Below are positions 14,188 through 23,600 of a DNA stretch of 64,000 bases, piece after piece (positions within the stretch are counted from its first letter, which is position 1; each line of letters starts with the position of its first letter). Position numbers and translations under genes: made by a program. This DNA is from Streptomyces sp. M92 (GTDB lineage: Bacteria; Actinomycetota; Actinomycetes; Streptomycetales; Streptomycetaceae). The notes under the pieces are model-generated. The model was not told the DNA's origin. It did no database searches and was given only the letters and a program-made list of their open reading frames with translations. The stretch lies in contig NZ_CP101137.1 of the NCBI RefSeq assembly GCF_028473745.1, positions 2,170,001 through 2,234,000 of the forward strand, read 5' to 3'.

Positions 14188-15878
14188 CCCCGACCGCCCC
14201 CGCCCCCACCACCGGCCGCCCCTCGACGGCCGACCTGGAAGCCGTCCTCGGTGATCCGCACGACTCGGCCAACCCGCTCGGCCTGCACGCGGTCCTGGCC
14301 GCCGACGAGCGCGCCGAGCTGCTGCCCGAGGGCGAACGAGCCCTCGACGAATGGGGGCTGAACGCCGAGTTCGTACCGGCCCGCCTGGGCGGCCGGCTCA
14401 CCGACATCGAGCGCCTCATGCACGTGATGCGCGCGGTCTCCCGCCGCGACCCCACGCTGGCCCTCGGCTACGGTTTCACCAACTACATCTCCGGCTCCGC
14501 CATGTGGACCTCCGGCAGCCCGGCGCAGCAGCGCCGGATGGCCGACATCCTGCTCGCCGGCGGCCGGACGGCGGCCGGATACAACGAGCTCCCGCACGGC
14601 AACGACTTCACCCGCACCGACCTCACCGCCACCCCCGACGGCGGCCGGCTGCTGCTGGACGGGCGCAAGCAGGTCGTCAACAACATCGGGCGCGCCGACG
14701 CCGTCGTGCTGCTCGCCCGCACCGGCGAGGGCCCCGGCAACCGCAGCCACTCGCACGTCTTCGTGGACTTCACCGAAGGCCACGCCGACCGGGTGCGGCG
14801 CGACGAGCGCTTCCCCACGGCGGGCCTGCGCGGCTGCCTCATCGGCGGCGCCGAGTTCACCGCGTTCCCGGTCCCCGCCGACGCCCACATCGGACCGGTG
14901 GGCGGCGCCATGGAGACCGTCCTGCGCGCCTTCCAGACCACCCGCGCCGTCGCCCCCGGCATGATGGCCGGCGCCTTCGACACGATCCTGCGTACGGTGA
15001 CCCGCTTCACCCTGGAGCGCCGGCTGTACGGGCGCCGGGTCGCCGACCTGCCGCACGCGCGGGCCACCCTGGTCGCCGCGTACGCCGATCTGCTGGCCGC
15101 CGACGCCCTCACCACGGTCTCCTGCCGCGCGCTGCACGTCCTGCCCGACCAGACGAGCGTCCTCACGGCGGCCAACAAATACCTGGCCCCCAAGCTCCTG
15201 CACCGGGCGAGCCGTGACCTGGGGGCGATTCTCAGCGCCAACTCCTTCCTTCGTGACGGCGGTTACGCGGTCTTCCAGAAGTTCGCCCGCGATCTGCCCG
15301 CGATCACCTTCGCGCACGCCAACGCCTCCGTCTGCCTGGCGACGATGCTGCCCCAGCTGCCCCGGATGGCCGCCACGAGCTGGGGGCTCGCCGAGCACCC
15401 GCCGGCGGGCCTGTTCCGGCTGGACGCGCCGCTGGGCGACATCGACTACCAGGCCCTCGAACTGACCGCGCGCGGTGCCGACCGGCTGACCGCGACGCTG
15501 GGCCACCCGGGCGTGGCGGAGCTCCTGCCGGACGCCGCCGCCCGCCTGGTCGCCCTGTTCCGCGCCGACCTGGCGGACCTGCGGGAGCGCTGTCTCGCCC
15601 TGCGGCCCACGGACACCTCGGTGATGGCGGGCCGGGCGGGGTACGTCCTCGCCGACCGCTACGCCCATCTGGCGGCCGCTTCGGCCTGCCTCGGGATCTG
15701 GTTCCACAACCAGCACGCGGCGGACCCGTTCCTCACGTCGCCGCACTGGCTGACCGCCGCCCTGACCCGCCTGGCGGCCCGCCTGGGGCACGCCGCGGCC
15801 CTCCCGCCGGAGACCGAGGCCGTCCTCTTCGACTCCCTCACGGGCAGCGACAGCCCGTTGTCGCTCACCCGCACCTGA
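14184..15878 (+). CDS. Acyl-CoA dehydrogenase-like protein 2 (lipid tail desaturation)
   Basis: A 564-residue acyl-CoA dehydrogenase-like flavoprotein, about as long as its upstream neighbour and visibly related to it (shared pattern FTLERRLYGRRVADLPHAR against LEHQLYGKRLIDLPQAR). The middle-domain segment is YNELPHGNDFTRTDL followed by GRKQVVNNIG. The usual catalytic EGTNE position is replaced by FAHANASV. With the upstream gene it could install two double bonds on the fatty acyl chain before loading; substrate on CoA or on the adjacent carrier protein is not decided by sequence. GTG start overlaps the upstream TGA. A 77-base gap precedes the carrier protein gene. Confidence 0.85.
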   Translation: MTPTAPAPTTGRPSTADLEAVLGDPHDSANPLGLHAVLAADERAELLPEGERALDEWGLNAEFVPARLGGRLTDIERLMHVMRAVSRRDPTLALGYGFTNYISGSAMWTSGSPAQQRRMADILLAGGRTAAGYNELPHGNDFTRTDLTATPDGGRLLLDGRKQVVNNIGRADAVVLLARTGEGPGNRSHSHVFVDFTEGHADRVRRDERFPTAGLRGCLIGGAEFTAFPVPADAHIGPVGGAMETVLRAFQTTRAVAPGMMAGAFDTILRTVTRFTLERRLYGRRVADLPHARATLVAAYADLLAADALTTVSCRALHVLPDQTSVLTAANKYLAPKLLHRASRDLGAILSANSFLRDGGYAVFQKFARDLPAITFAHANASVCLATMLPQLPRMAATSWGLAEHPPAGLFRLDAPLGDIDYQALELTARGADRLTATLGHPGVAELLPDAAARLVALFRADLADLRERCLALRPTDTSVMAGRAGYVLADRYAHLAAASACLGIWFHNQHAADPFLTSPHWLTAALTRLAARLGHAAALPPETEAVLFDSLTGSDSPLSLTRT

Positions 15879-15955
15879 CCCGCGCCCGCCGACGTACCGC
15901 CGGCGGCCCGCATCCCGCAGCCTCACACCACCTTTCCACCCGCCAAGGAGCACCC

Positions 15956-16246
15956 ATGAGCACCGACCAGGCCACCACGACCACCACGACCACCGTCCGG
16001 ACGCCGGAGGAGGTCCGTGAGTGGCTCACCGAGCGGGTGGCCTACTTCCTCGACGTGACGCCGCAGGACATCGCCTCCGACGCCCTCCTCGTGGAGATCG
16101 GTCTCGACTCGGTCTACGCCCTCACCCTCTGCGGGGACGTCGAGGAGCAGTTCGGCATCGTCGTGGAGGCCACCCTCGCCTGGGACCACCCCACCGTGGA
16201 CGCCCTCACCACCCACATCCACGCGCAGATCGCCGACCCGCGATGA
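15956..16246 (+). CDS. Acyl carrier protein for the lipid starter
   Basis: A 96-residue discrete carrier protein. The phosphopantetheine attachment motif is IGLDSVYAL (Ser near residue 52), and the rest has the four-helix acyl carrier pattern after a Thr-rich N-terminal linker. It would carry the fatty acyl chain made by the acyl-AMP ligase at 17706-19520 and present it to the dehydrogenases and the stand-alone condensation protein. AAGGAG lies seven bases before the ATG. The stop overlaps the next start (ATGA), implying coupled production of carrier and condensation protein. Confidence 0.93.
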   Translation: MSTDQATTTTTTTVRTPEEVREWLTERVAYFLDVTPQDIASDALLVEIGLDSVYALTLCGDVEEQFGIVVEATLAWDHPTVDALTTHIHAQIADPR

Positions 16247-17634
16247 CCACGGCCCCCGGCAGACCGCTGTCCGTGGGCCAGGAGGCCCTCTGGTTCCTGT
16301 ACCGGATGGCCCCGGAAAGCCCCGCCTACAACGTCCAGGCCGCCCTGCGCGTGCGCGGCGCCCTGGACGAGAGCCGCCTGCGGCACGCCCTGTACGCCCT
16401 GGCCGAACGCCACGACGTCCTGTGCTCCACCTTCACGGAGGGCCCCGGCGGCCCCGAGCGCGTGCCCGGTCCCCCCGCCCTGCTCCCCCTGGAGGTCATG
16501 GACGTACCCGAGTCCGCCGACGACGGCCACCTCACCGAGCTCGTCGCCGAGTTCGGCAGGCTGCCCTTCGACCTGACGGCCGAGGGCACCTCCCGCGCCC
16601 TCCTCGTACGCCGCTCTCCGACGGACGCCGTCCTCGCGGTGTGCACCCATCACATCGTCTCCGACGCGACCTCCCAGTGGCTGCTCCTCCAGGACCTCCT
16701 GGACCTGTACGCGGACCAGCCGCCACCCCCGCTGAGGAGCACCTTCGACGATTACGTGGCCGAGGAGCAGCGTGTCCTGAGCAGCCCCCGGCGCGCGGAA
16801 CTCGCCGCCTTCTGGGCGGACTTCTGCGCCGGGGCGCCGGCCGGCGAGCTGCCCACCGACCGCCCCCGCGCCGCCGCCGAGGCGGGTGTCCTGCACGGTG
16901 CCACCTGCGAACTGCGGCTGCCCGACGAGCTGGTGCCGCGCCTGCGGGAGACGGCCCGGCGGACCAAGGTCACCGGCTTCGCGCTGCTGCTCGGCGTCTT
17001 CCAGAGCCTGGTGCACCGCTACGGCGGCCGGCGCGACTTCCTCATCGGCACCCCGACCACCACCCGCAGCGGCCCCGGTATGCGCCAGGTCGTCGGCTAT
17101 CTCGTCAACACCCTGGTGGTTCCGGCGCACTTCACACCTGAGACGACGTTCGCCCAGGCCGCGGGGGCGGCCCAGCGCCAGGTGATGACGGCGATGCGCA
17201 ACGTCGCCTTCCCCTACGCCCTGCTGGCGGGCGAGGACCCGTACAGCACCCGGAACCCGCCGGTGCGGATGGCGTTCACGATGGTCGCGCCCACCCGGCT
17301 GGAACCGCTCCTGCAACGCGTTACCGAGGCCGCCGCCACCGGCACCACCACCCGGTACGCGGGTCTCGACGTCGCCTTCGTCGACGTCCCCATGCTGGAG
17401 GGCCAGTTCGACATCTCGGTGGAGATGCGGCAGAGCTCGACGTCCCTGACGGCCGTCTTCCGCTACGCCACCGACCTGTTCGACGAGAGCACGGTGCGCC
17501 GGCTGCTCGACCACTACGTCCAGCTGCTCACCGCCGCCGTCGACGGCCCCGAGGACCCGGTCACCGGCCCCGCCCTGGTGCGGGCGGGCGAGCTGGACTC
17601 GCTGCTAGCCCTCGGCGCGGACGACGACTGGTGA
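16243..17634 (+). CDS. Stand-alone condensation-domain protein (trans-acting lipoinitiation)
   Basis: A 463-residue protein that is a single NRPS condensation domain with no attached carrier or adenylation domain. Visible motifs are LSVGQEALWFLYRM (C1), THHIVSDATS (C3), and the VVGYLVNTLVV and RPR-region segments of the C-terminal half. The C3 motif has Ala where HHxxxDG has Gly; both His and Asp are kept. Because the first NRPS subunit begins directly with an adenylation domain, the simplest role is to transfer the acyl group from the carrier protein at 15956-16246 to the first aminoacyl-carrier. The ATG overlaps the carrier gene's stop; an in-frame opening further upstream is only the shadow of that gene. 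Confidence 0.9.
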   Translation: MTTAPGRPLSVGQEALWFLYRMAPESPAYNVQAALRVRGALDESRLRHALYALAERHDVLCSTFTEGPGGPERVPGPPALLPLEVMDVPESADDGHLTELVAEFGRLPFDLTAEGTSRALLVRRSPTDAVLAVCTHHIVSDATSQWLLLQDLLDLYADQPPPPLRSTFDDYVAEEQRVLSSPRRAELAAFWADFCAGAPAGELPTDRPRAAAEAGVLHGATCELRLPDELVPRLRETARRTKVTGFALLLGVFQSLVHRYGGRRDFLIGTPTTTRSGPGMRQVVGYLVNTLVVPAHFTPETTFAQAAGAAQRQVMTAMRNVAFPYALLAGEDPYSTRNPPVRMAFTMVAPTRLEPLLQRVTEAAATGTTTRYAGLDVAFVDVPMLEGQFDISVEMRQSSTSLTAVFRYATDLFDESTVRRLLDHYVQLLTAAVDGPEDPVTGPALVRAGELDSLLALGADDDW

Positions 17635-17705
17635 CCCCGCCGCCACGGCCCCGTACACCCCGCCCAGCCCGCTCCGCCCGATCCAGCCGACCCCCTGGGG
17701 GAAAC

Positions 17706-19520
17706 ATGTCCTGGCAGCCCAGCGCCCTGCCGTCCGCGTCGAGCGCCACGGCCCGCATCCGCGAGAACGCATCCGCCGCACCCGGCGAGACCGCCGTCGT
17801 CTTCGTCCGCGACCCCGCGTCCCCGGGCCCGGAGAGCCACGAGCGATGGTCCTACGAACGGCTCGACCACGAGGCACGGAAGATCGCCGGCCGGCTCCAG
17901 GAGCTGTGCACACCGGGCGACCGCGTTCTGCTCCTCTACCCCGAGAGCCTCCAGTTCGCCGCCGCCTTCGTGGGCTGCCTGTACGCGGGTGTGGTCGCCG
18001 TCCCCTCGTCGCTGCCGGGCGCCTACGCCCACCAGCGGCGCCGCGTCGACTCCATCGCGCGCAGCGCCACCGTCTCCGTGGTGCTCACCAGCGAGGCGGT
18101 CGCGCCGTCCGTCCTCGACTGGGCGGCCGCCTCGGACACCGCCCCCGCCTGCCTGGTCACCGACGGCCCCGAGCTGACCGAAGCGCACGCGGACGCCTGG
18201 GTGATGCCCGACGCGATCACCCACGACGACCTGGCCCTTCTCCAGTTCACCTCGGGCTCCACCTCGGACCCCAAGGGCGTGATGGTGACCCAGGGGAACC
18301 TGCTGCACAACTCGGACGGTCTCAGCCGGGCGTTCGGCCTCGACCGCACCACCCGCTTCGGCTCGTGGATACCGCAGTACCACGACATGGGTCTGCTCGG
18401 CATCCTGCTGCCGCCGCTGCTGCTCGGCGGCTCCTGCGTCCTGATGAGCCCGACGAGTTTCCTCAAGCGCCCGTACTGGTGGCTGAAGGTCATCGACGAC
18501 TACGGCATCACCTGGTCGGCGGGGCCCAACTTCGCGTACGAGCTGTGTGCCCGCCAGATCACCGACGAGCAGCTCGCCACACTCGACCTCTCCCGCTGGC
18601 GGTACGCGGCCAACGGCTCGGAGCCGATCCAGGCATCCACCCTGACCGCGTTCAGCGAGCGGTTCGCGCCCGCCGGCTTCCGCGCCGACGCGATGCTCCC
18701 CTGCTACGGCATGGCCGAGGCGACCGTGTTCGTCTCCGGCACCGGGCCGCGCGAGCTGACCGTCACCCGGGTCGACGAAGCGGCCCTGGAGGAGCATGCG
18801 TTCACCCCGGTAGACGCGGACCGGCCGGGCCGCCCGGTGGTGAGCTGCGGTGCCGCCCTCGACTACGACATCGCGGTCGTGGACCCCGCCACCCTGGCGG
18901 CGCTGCCGGCGGGCCGGGTCGGTGAGCTGTGGCTGCGCGGTCCGAGCGTCGCCCGCGGCTACTGGGACCGCCCCGAGGCCACCGCCGCGACCTTCGGCGC
19001 GCGCACCGCCCAGGGCGACGGCGGATACGTAAGGACCGGCGACCTGGGCACGGTCCACGACGGCGACCTGTACGTCACCGGCCGCATCAAGGAGCTGATC
19101 ATCCTGCGCGGCCGCAACATCTACCCGCAGGACATCGAGCACTTCATGCGTGCGGGCCACGAGGACCTGGTGGGCCTGTTCGGCGCCGCGTTCCTCGTAC
19201 CGGCGACGACCGACGACGGCGAGGTGGACGAACAGCTCGTCGTGGTGCACGAGGTGCGCGGCGGGGTACGGTCCGACGCGCTCGGGCCGCTCGCGGAGCG
19301 GATCAGGGCCGACATCACCCGCGCGTTCAGCGTCCGGCCCGGTGCGGTCGCCCTGGTCCGGCGCGGCGCCGTACTGCGGACGACCAGCGGGAAGATCCAG
19401 CGTGCCGCGATGCGCGAACAGTTTATGGCGGGCGGCCTGAGCGCTCGCCACCTGGCCACGAACGACGCCCTGGCCCGAGCTGTCGCCACGGCCACGCGGT
19501 CCGTGCCGGTACCGGCCTGA
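17706..19520 (+). CDS. Fatty acyl-AMP ligase (FAAL)
   Basis: A 604-residue adenylate-forming enzyme of the FAAL group, which activates free fatty acids as acyl-AMP and hands them to a carrier protein rather than to CoA. Motifs: FTSGSTSDPKGVMVTQGNL, the FAAL-typical PQYHDMGLLG and SPTSFLKRP segments, YGMAEATVFVSG, and RTGDLG followed by GRIKELIILRGRNIYPQDIE. The ATG at 17706 has GGGGGAAAC immediately upstream; a GTG at 17631 overlapping the previous stop (GTGA) is a possible alternative start adding 25 residues. Last gene of the rightward lipid operon; its substrate would be the lipopeptide tail. Confidence 0.93.
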   Translation: MSWQPSALPSASSATARIRENASAAPGETAVVFVRDPASPGPESHERWSYERLDHEARKIAGRLQELCTPGDRVLLLYPESLQFAAAFVGCLYAGVVAVPSSLPGAYAHQRRRVDSIARSATVSVVLTSEAVAPSVLDWAAASDTAPACLVTDGPELTEAHADAWVMPDAITHDDLALLQFTSGSTSDPKGVMVTQGNLLHNSDGLSRAFGLDRTTRFGSWIPQYHDMGLLGILLPPLLLGGSCVLMSPTSFLKRPYWWLKVIDDYGITWSAGPNFAYELCARQITDEQLATLDLSRWRYAANGSEPIQASTLTAFSERFAPAGFRADAMLPCYGMAEATVFVSGTGPRELTVTRVDEAALEEHAFTPVDADRPGRPVVSCGAALDYDIAVVDPATLAALPAGRVGELWLRGPSVARGYWDRPEATAATFGARTAQGDGGYVRTGDLGTVHDGDLYVTGRIKELIILRGRNIYPQDIEHFMRAGHEDLVGLFGAAFLVPATTDDGEVDEQLVVVHEVRGGVRSDALGPLAERIRADITRAFSVRPGAVALVRRGAVLRTTSGKIQRAAMREQFMAGGLSARHLATNDALARAVATATRSVPVPA

Positions 19521-19528
19521 GCGAAGGC

Positions 19529-19556
19529 GGGGCGGCCCCGTCCTCCGGGCCGCCCC
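19529..19556. terminator. Bidirectional hairpin between convergent FAAL and DUF1015 genes
   Basis: Arms GGGGCGGCCC (19529-19538) and GGGCCGCCCC (19547-19556) flank an eight-base loop in the 58-base gap between two convergent genes. There is no T-run, which is common for Streptomyces terminators. Confidence 0.65.
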
Positions 19557-19578
19557 ACCCCTGCCGTCCCCACCTCGC

Positions 19579-20628
19579 TCACAGCATCCGGAAGACCAGC
19601 CCGCGCAGCGGCTTGGGCTCGAAGGACGTCGATTTCCAGGGCAGCGTGACACCGGCCTGCGCCAGCTCGCGCACCACGTCCTCACCGACCGGACGCATCA
19701 GGACCGCCGTCCCGCCGTCCGCTCGCCGCACCGCCTCGTCCGCGTCGTGCGCGTGCCCGACCTGCCGCGCGTCGTGCGTGGGCACCTTCCACAAGTGGCC
19801 GAGCAGCGTGTCACGCAGCACCGTGGCGTCCAGCTCCCGCCAGCGCGCGGGCCGGTCGTGACGCACTGTGTGCCCGGTCAGCTCCGGGGCGGGCGCGTCC
19901 AGCAGGTGGAAGGCCCGCCCGTCCGTGACCACGTAGGCGTTGCCCCGCACCTCCAGGCCCGCCGCCCGTCCGTCCAGCGTTTCGAGCGCCTCCACGCAGC
20001 CACCGGGCAGCCGCCGTACGCGGAAGAGGCCCCCGACCGCCGCCAGCGCGTCGCGGAGCGGCAGCCCGGGCAGCACCCGGTGGATGGGGCCCATGGCGAA
20101 CGGATGGCGGCCGGTGTCCACGAGCAGTGCCAGCCCGAACTCCCCGGCCGCCGCGTCCACCTCCCGCAGCTCGCGGTAGGTCGCCCAGCGGTGGTGCCCG
20201 TCCGCGATCAGCGCCTGCCGGACACCGAGGTCAGCACGTACCACCCCCTGGTCGGCGCGGCCGGTGATCGCCCACAGCCGGTGCCGTACGCCGTCCGGGT
20301 CCCACGCGTCCAGCAGCGCGGTCTCCTCGCGCGCGGTCCGCTCCAGCACCCCGGCGGCCCCGCCGTCGCCGCCCCGGTACCCGAGCAGCACCGGTTCCAG
20401 CTGTGCGCGCCCCGCCCGCAGAAAAGCCACCCGCTCCTCCACGGCCTCCGCCGCCACATCCTCGTGCGGCACCACCGCACCGGTCAGCCGCACCGCACCG
20501 ATGATCCCGCGCCGGCCGCCGCCCCACTCGTACCCGTACAGTGCGGGCCACTTGTCGAAGGCGAGGACTCCTCCCGCGCCGACCCGCACCCCGCGGAACG
20601 GCACCACGTCTACCCCAAGGCGTCTCAT
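19579..20628 (-). CDS. DUF1015 family protein, possible serine kinase for Dap supply
   Basis: A 349-residue protein recognisable as DUF1015 from its central IADGHHRWATY motif, the N-terminal VDVVPFRG segment and the LWAITG region. ATG at 20626-20628. It lies 56 bases downstream of the SARP regulator in the same direction, at the edge of the NRPS cluster. In Staphylococcus the free-serine kinase SbnI (ParB/Srx fold) makes the O-phosphoserine used by SbnA. As I recall, DUF1015 proteins have been linked to that kinase fold, so this gene might feed the SbnA/SbnB pathway. That role is inference; DUF1015 genes also occur far from any cluster. Confidence 0.8.
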   Translation of the reverse strand: MRRLGVDVVPFRGVRVGAGGVLAFDKWPALYGYEWGGGRRGIIGAVRLTGAVVPHEDVAAEAVEERVAFLRAGRAQLEPVLLGYRGGDGGAAGVLERTAREETALLDAWDPDGVRHRLWAITGRADQGVVRADLGVRQALIADGHHRWATYRELREVDAAAGEFGLALLVDTGRHPFAMGPIHRVLPGLPLRDALAAVGGLFRVRRLPGGCVEALETLDGRAAGLEVRGNAYVVTDGRAFHLLDAPAPELTGHTVRHDRPARWRELDATVLRDTLLGHLWKVPTHDARQVGHAHDADEAVRRADGGTAVLMRPVGEDVVRELAQAGVTLPWKSTSFEPKPLRGLVFRML

Positions 20629-20684
20629 CCCCCGAACATAGGAAGCCCGCCTTTCACTCCGATTTCCCCCGCGCCCCGCCCCTG

Positions 20685-23600
20685 CTACCGCGCGGCGAGC
20701 TCCCGGGCGAGCACCGTGGCCTTCACGACGACCCCCTCCCGCTCGCCGGCCACCACCCTGTCCAGCGCGCGGCCCACCCGGCGCTCCCAGCTCCCGGCGT
20801 CCATCCCGCGGAAGACCTCCCGCGCCCGGCGGAGCCGACTCACGGCCCCCGCGCCCCGCCGGGTGGCCTCCGCGCACGCGAGGTCCACCTCTGTACGGGC
20901 CTGGAGGAACCGGTCCGCGACCTCCTCCGCCACGGCCAGTGCCTCCTTCAGAGTCGCCTCCGCCTCGTGCGGCCGGTCCTGGCGCCACTGGGTCTCGCCG
21001 AGGGCGCGCAGCGCGTACGCCTCACCGAGCCTGTCACCCTGCACCCGGGTGAGGGAGACGACCTCCCGGCACGCATCCTCGGCCGACCGCACCTCTCCCG
21101 CCCGCAGATATGCCTCCGCGAGCCGGTAGATGTTCTGGGCCTTGCCCCGCACGGACCCGGCCGCCTCGCCCGACCTGATCGCCTCCCGGGCGAGCGCGAT
21201 GCCCGCTTCCGTATCGCCCCGTTCCAACTCGATCTGCGCCAGCAGCCCGAGCGCGTGCGAGCGTTCCGCGAGATCGTCGCCGTGCTCGAAGTGGTCGAGC
21301 GCGGACCGGCAGAAGTGGGCCGCCCTGTCCAGATCCCCCTTGAAGCGGTCGCACAGGGCGAGGTTGCGCAGCACGAGCGCCCGCTCCCCGCTGCCGTCCG
21401 CCGACCGCCCGTCGAGCAGCTCCATCGCCTGCGAAAGCAGCTCCTGCGCATCGCCGTACCGGCGGCGGGTGATGGCGAGCGTGCCGAGCGAACGCAGCAT
21501 CACCGCCGCGCCCAGGCCGTCCCCGGCGGCCCGCGCCGCTTCCAGGGACACCCGGGCCGCTTGCTCCCAGTCGTCCAGGTAGTTGCGCGTCTCGAACAGC
21601 GGGACCGTCCGCGCGATCAGCTCCCAGGCGTGTCCGAGCGCCGGGTTCTGGGCCGCATGCCCGGTCAGGCCGAGGACGGTGGTGCGCTCCGACTCGAACC
21701 ACTCGATCGGGTCGGCGAGCAGCCGGGCCACCGTGGTCCCGGGCAGTGCGACCGCGTGCCGCGCCCGGTGCGGCATGAGCGTGCCCTTGCCGTACAGCCT
21801 CCGGTGGGCCTCGTCGGCCAGGGTGAGCAGCGTGCCGAACGCGCGTGCCACGGCAGCCTCCCGCTCCTGCTCGCCGTCCTCGACGCAGGCCCGCTCCCAT
21901 GCGAACAGCCGGAGCAGTTCCTGGATGCGGAAGCGGCTCTGCAGGGTGCCGGCCTCAGGCGTCGACACCTCGAGCAGCTGCGCGTCGACCAGTTGCTCGA
22001 TCAGGTCCTCGGCCCGGTGCACGCCCACGTCGAGCACCGCCGCTCCCATCCAGCCGGTGAACGTGGTCACCGGCAGGAGACCCAGCCGCCGGTAGAGCTG
22101 CGCCGCTTCCGGGGACAGCTCGCGGTAGCTGAGCTGGAATCCGGCCCGTACCCCGCCGTCGTTCGGGCTCAGCACGTCGAGCCTGCTGAACCGGTCCTCC
22201 AGACGGGACGTGAGTTGGTGCAGTGACCAGTGCGGCCGGGTGGCGAGCCGCCCCGCCGCGATCCGCAGCGCCAGCGGGAGCCGTCCGCACAGCTCGACCA
22301 GCCGGGCTGCCGACACGGGGTCCGTGGCCACCCGCTCGGTCCCGATCACCGCCGCCAGCATCCGGTCGGCCTCGTCGGGTGTCATCACCTTCAGCGGGAT
22401 GTGCACGGCGGCGTAGTCCCCGGCCAGTTCGTCCAGCTGGTCGCGGCTGGTCACCAGGACGACGCACTGGCCGCGCCCGGGCAGCAGCGGTCTGATCTGG
22501 GTGGAGGACCGCACGTCGTCCAGGATGATCAGCAGCCGCCTGCCGCTCAGCACGGACCGGTACAGCGCCGAGCGCTCCGGCAGCCCCGCGGGTATCTGCG
22601 CGCTGGACACCCCGAGCGCGCGGAGCGCCTGGTCGAGCACCGTCATCGGCGACAGGGGCTGGTCGTCCTCGCGGTAGCCGTGGACATCGATGAAGAGCTG
22701 CCCGTCGGGGAAGTGCCGGGCCGCCCCGTTCGCCCAGTGCACGGCCAGGGCGCTCTTGCCGACCCCGCTGACCCCGGAGACGACGGCGACGGCAAGCACC
22801 CCGTCGTCCTGGCCCGGCAGCAGCTCGTCCAGCGTCGCCAGTTCGGGCTCGCGGCCGGTGAAGGCGGCCGCCGGCAGCGGAAGCTGGGCCGGTACCGACG
22901 CCCCCGCCGTCAGCGCGGCCACCGCCGGAGCCGCTGGTGCCGCCGGGGCCTTACCGCGCGGAGCGGCGCCGGGTCCGTCCTCCTCCTGCAACACCTGGCG
23001 GTGCATCTCCCGCAGCGCGGGACCCGGTTCCACTCCCAGTTCCTCCACGAGCGCCTCGCGGCCAAGCCGGTAGAGCTGCAGTGCCTCGGCGCGCCGCCCT
23101 GCCAGGTGGTGCGCCTGCATGAGGTGAGCGCGGGCCTGCTCGCGCAGCGGGTGCTCCCTGACCAGGGGTGTCAACCGCGCGATGACGGGCCGGTGCCAGC
23201 CGAGCCGGAGTTGGAGGGCGGCGAACTCCTCGTTCACGTCGAGCCAGAGCTCGTTCAGTTCGGTGACCGTGTCGTCGATCCGGCCGCCGCCGAGGCCGTC
23301 CAGGGCCTGCCCCCGCCACAGCCCGAGGGCCTGCTCGAACAGTTCGGTGGCCTCCGGTGCCCGGTCGTCGTGCGCGGCCGCGAGGCGGGCCCGCCCGATG
23401 AGTTCGCCGAGCTTCTTCAGGTCGATCCGGCAGTTCCGCGAGGACAGGATGTACCCGGGGTGGCGCGTCTCGATGAGCCCGTCGTCCGCCCCCGCCGCCC
23501 GGAACGTCTTGCGCAGTGAGGTGACACAGATGGCGATCTGGTTACGAGCGGTGGCGGGCGGCGTCCCCTGCCATACCGTCTCGGTGAGGGCGTCCACGGA

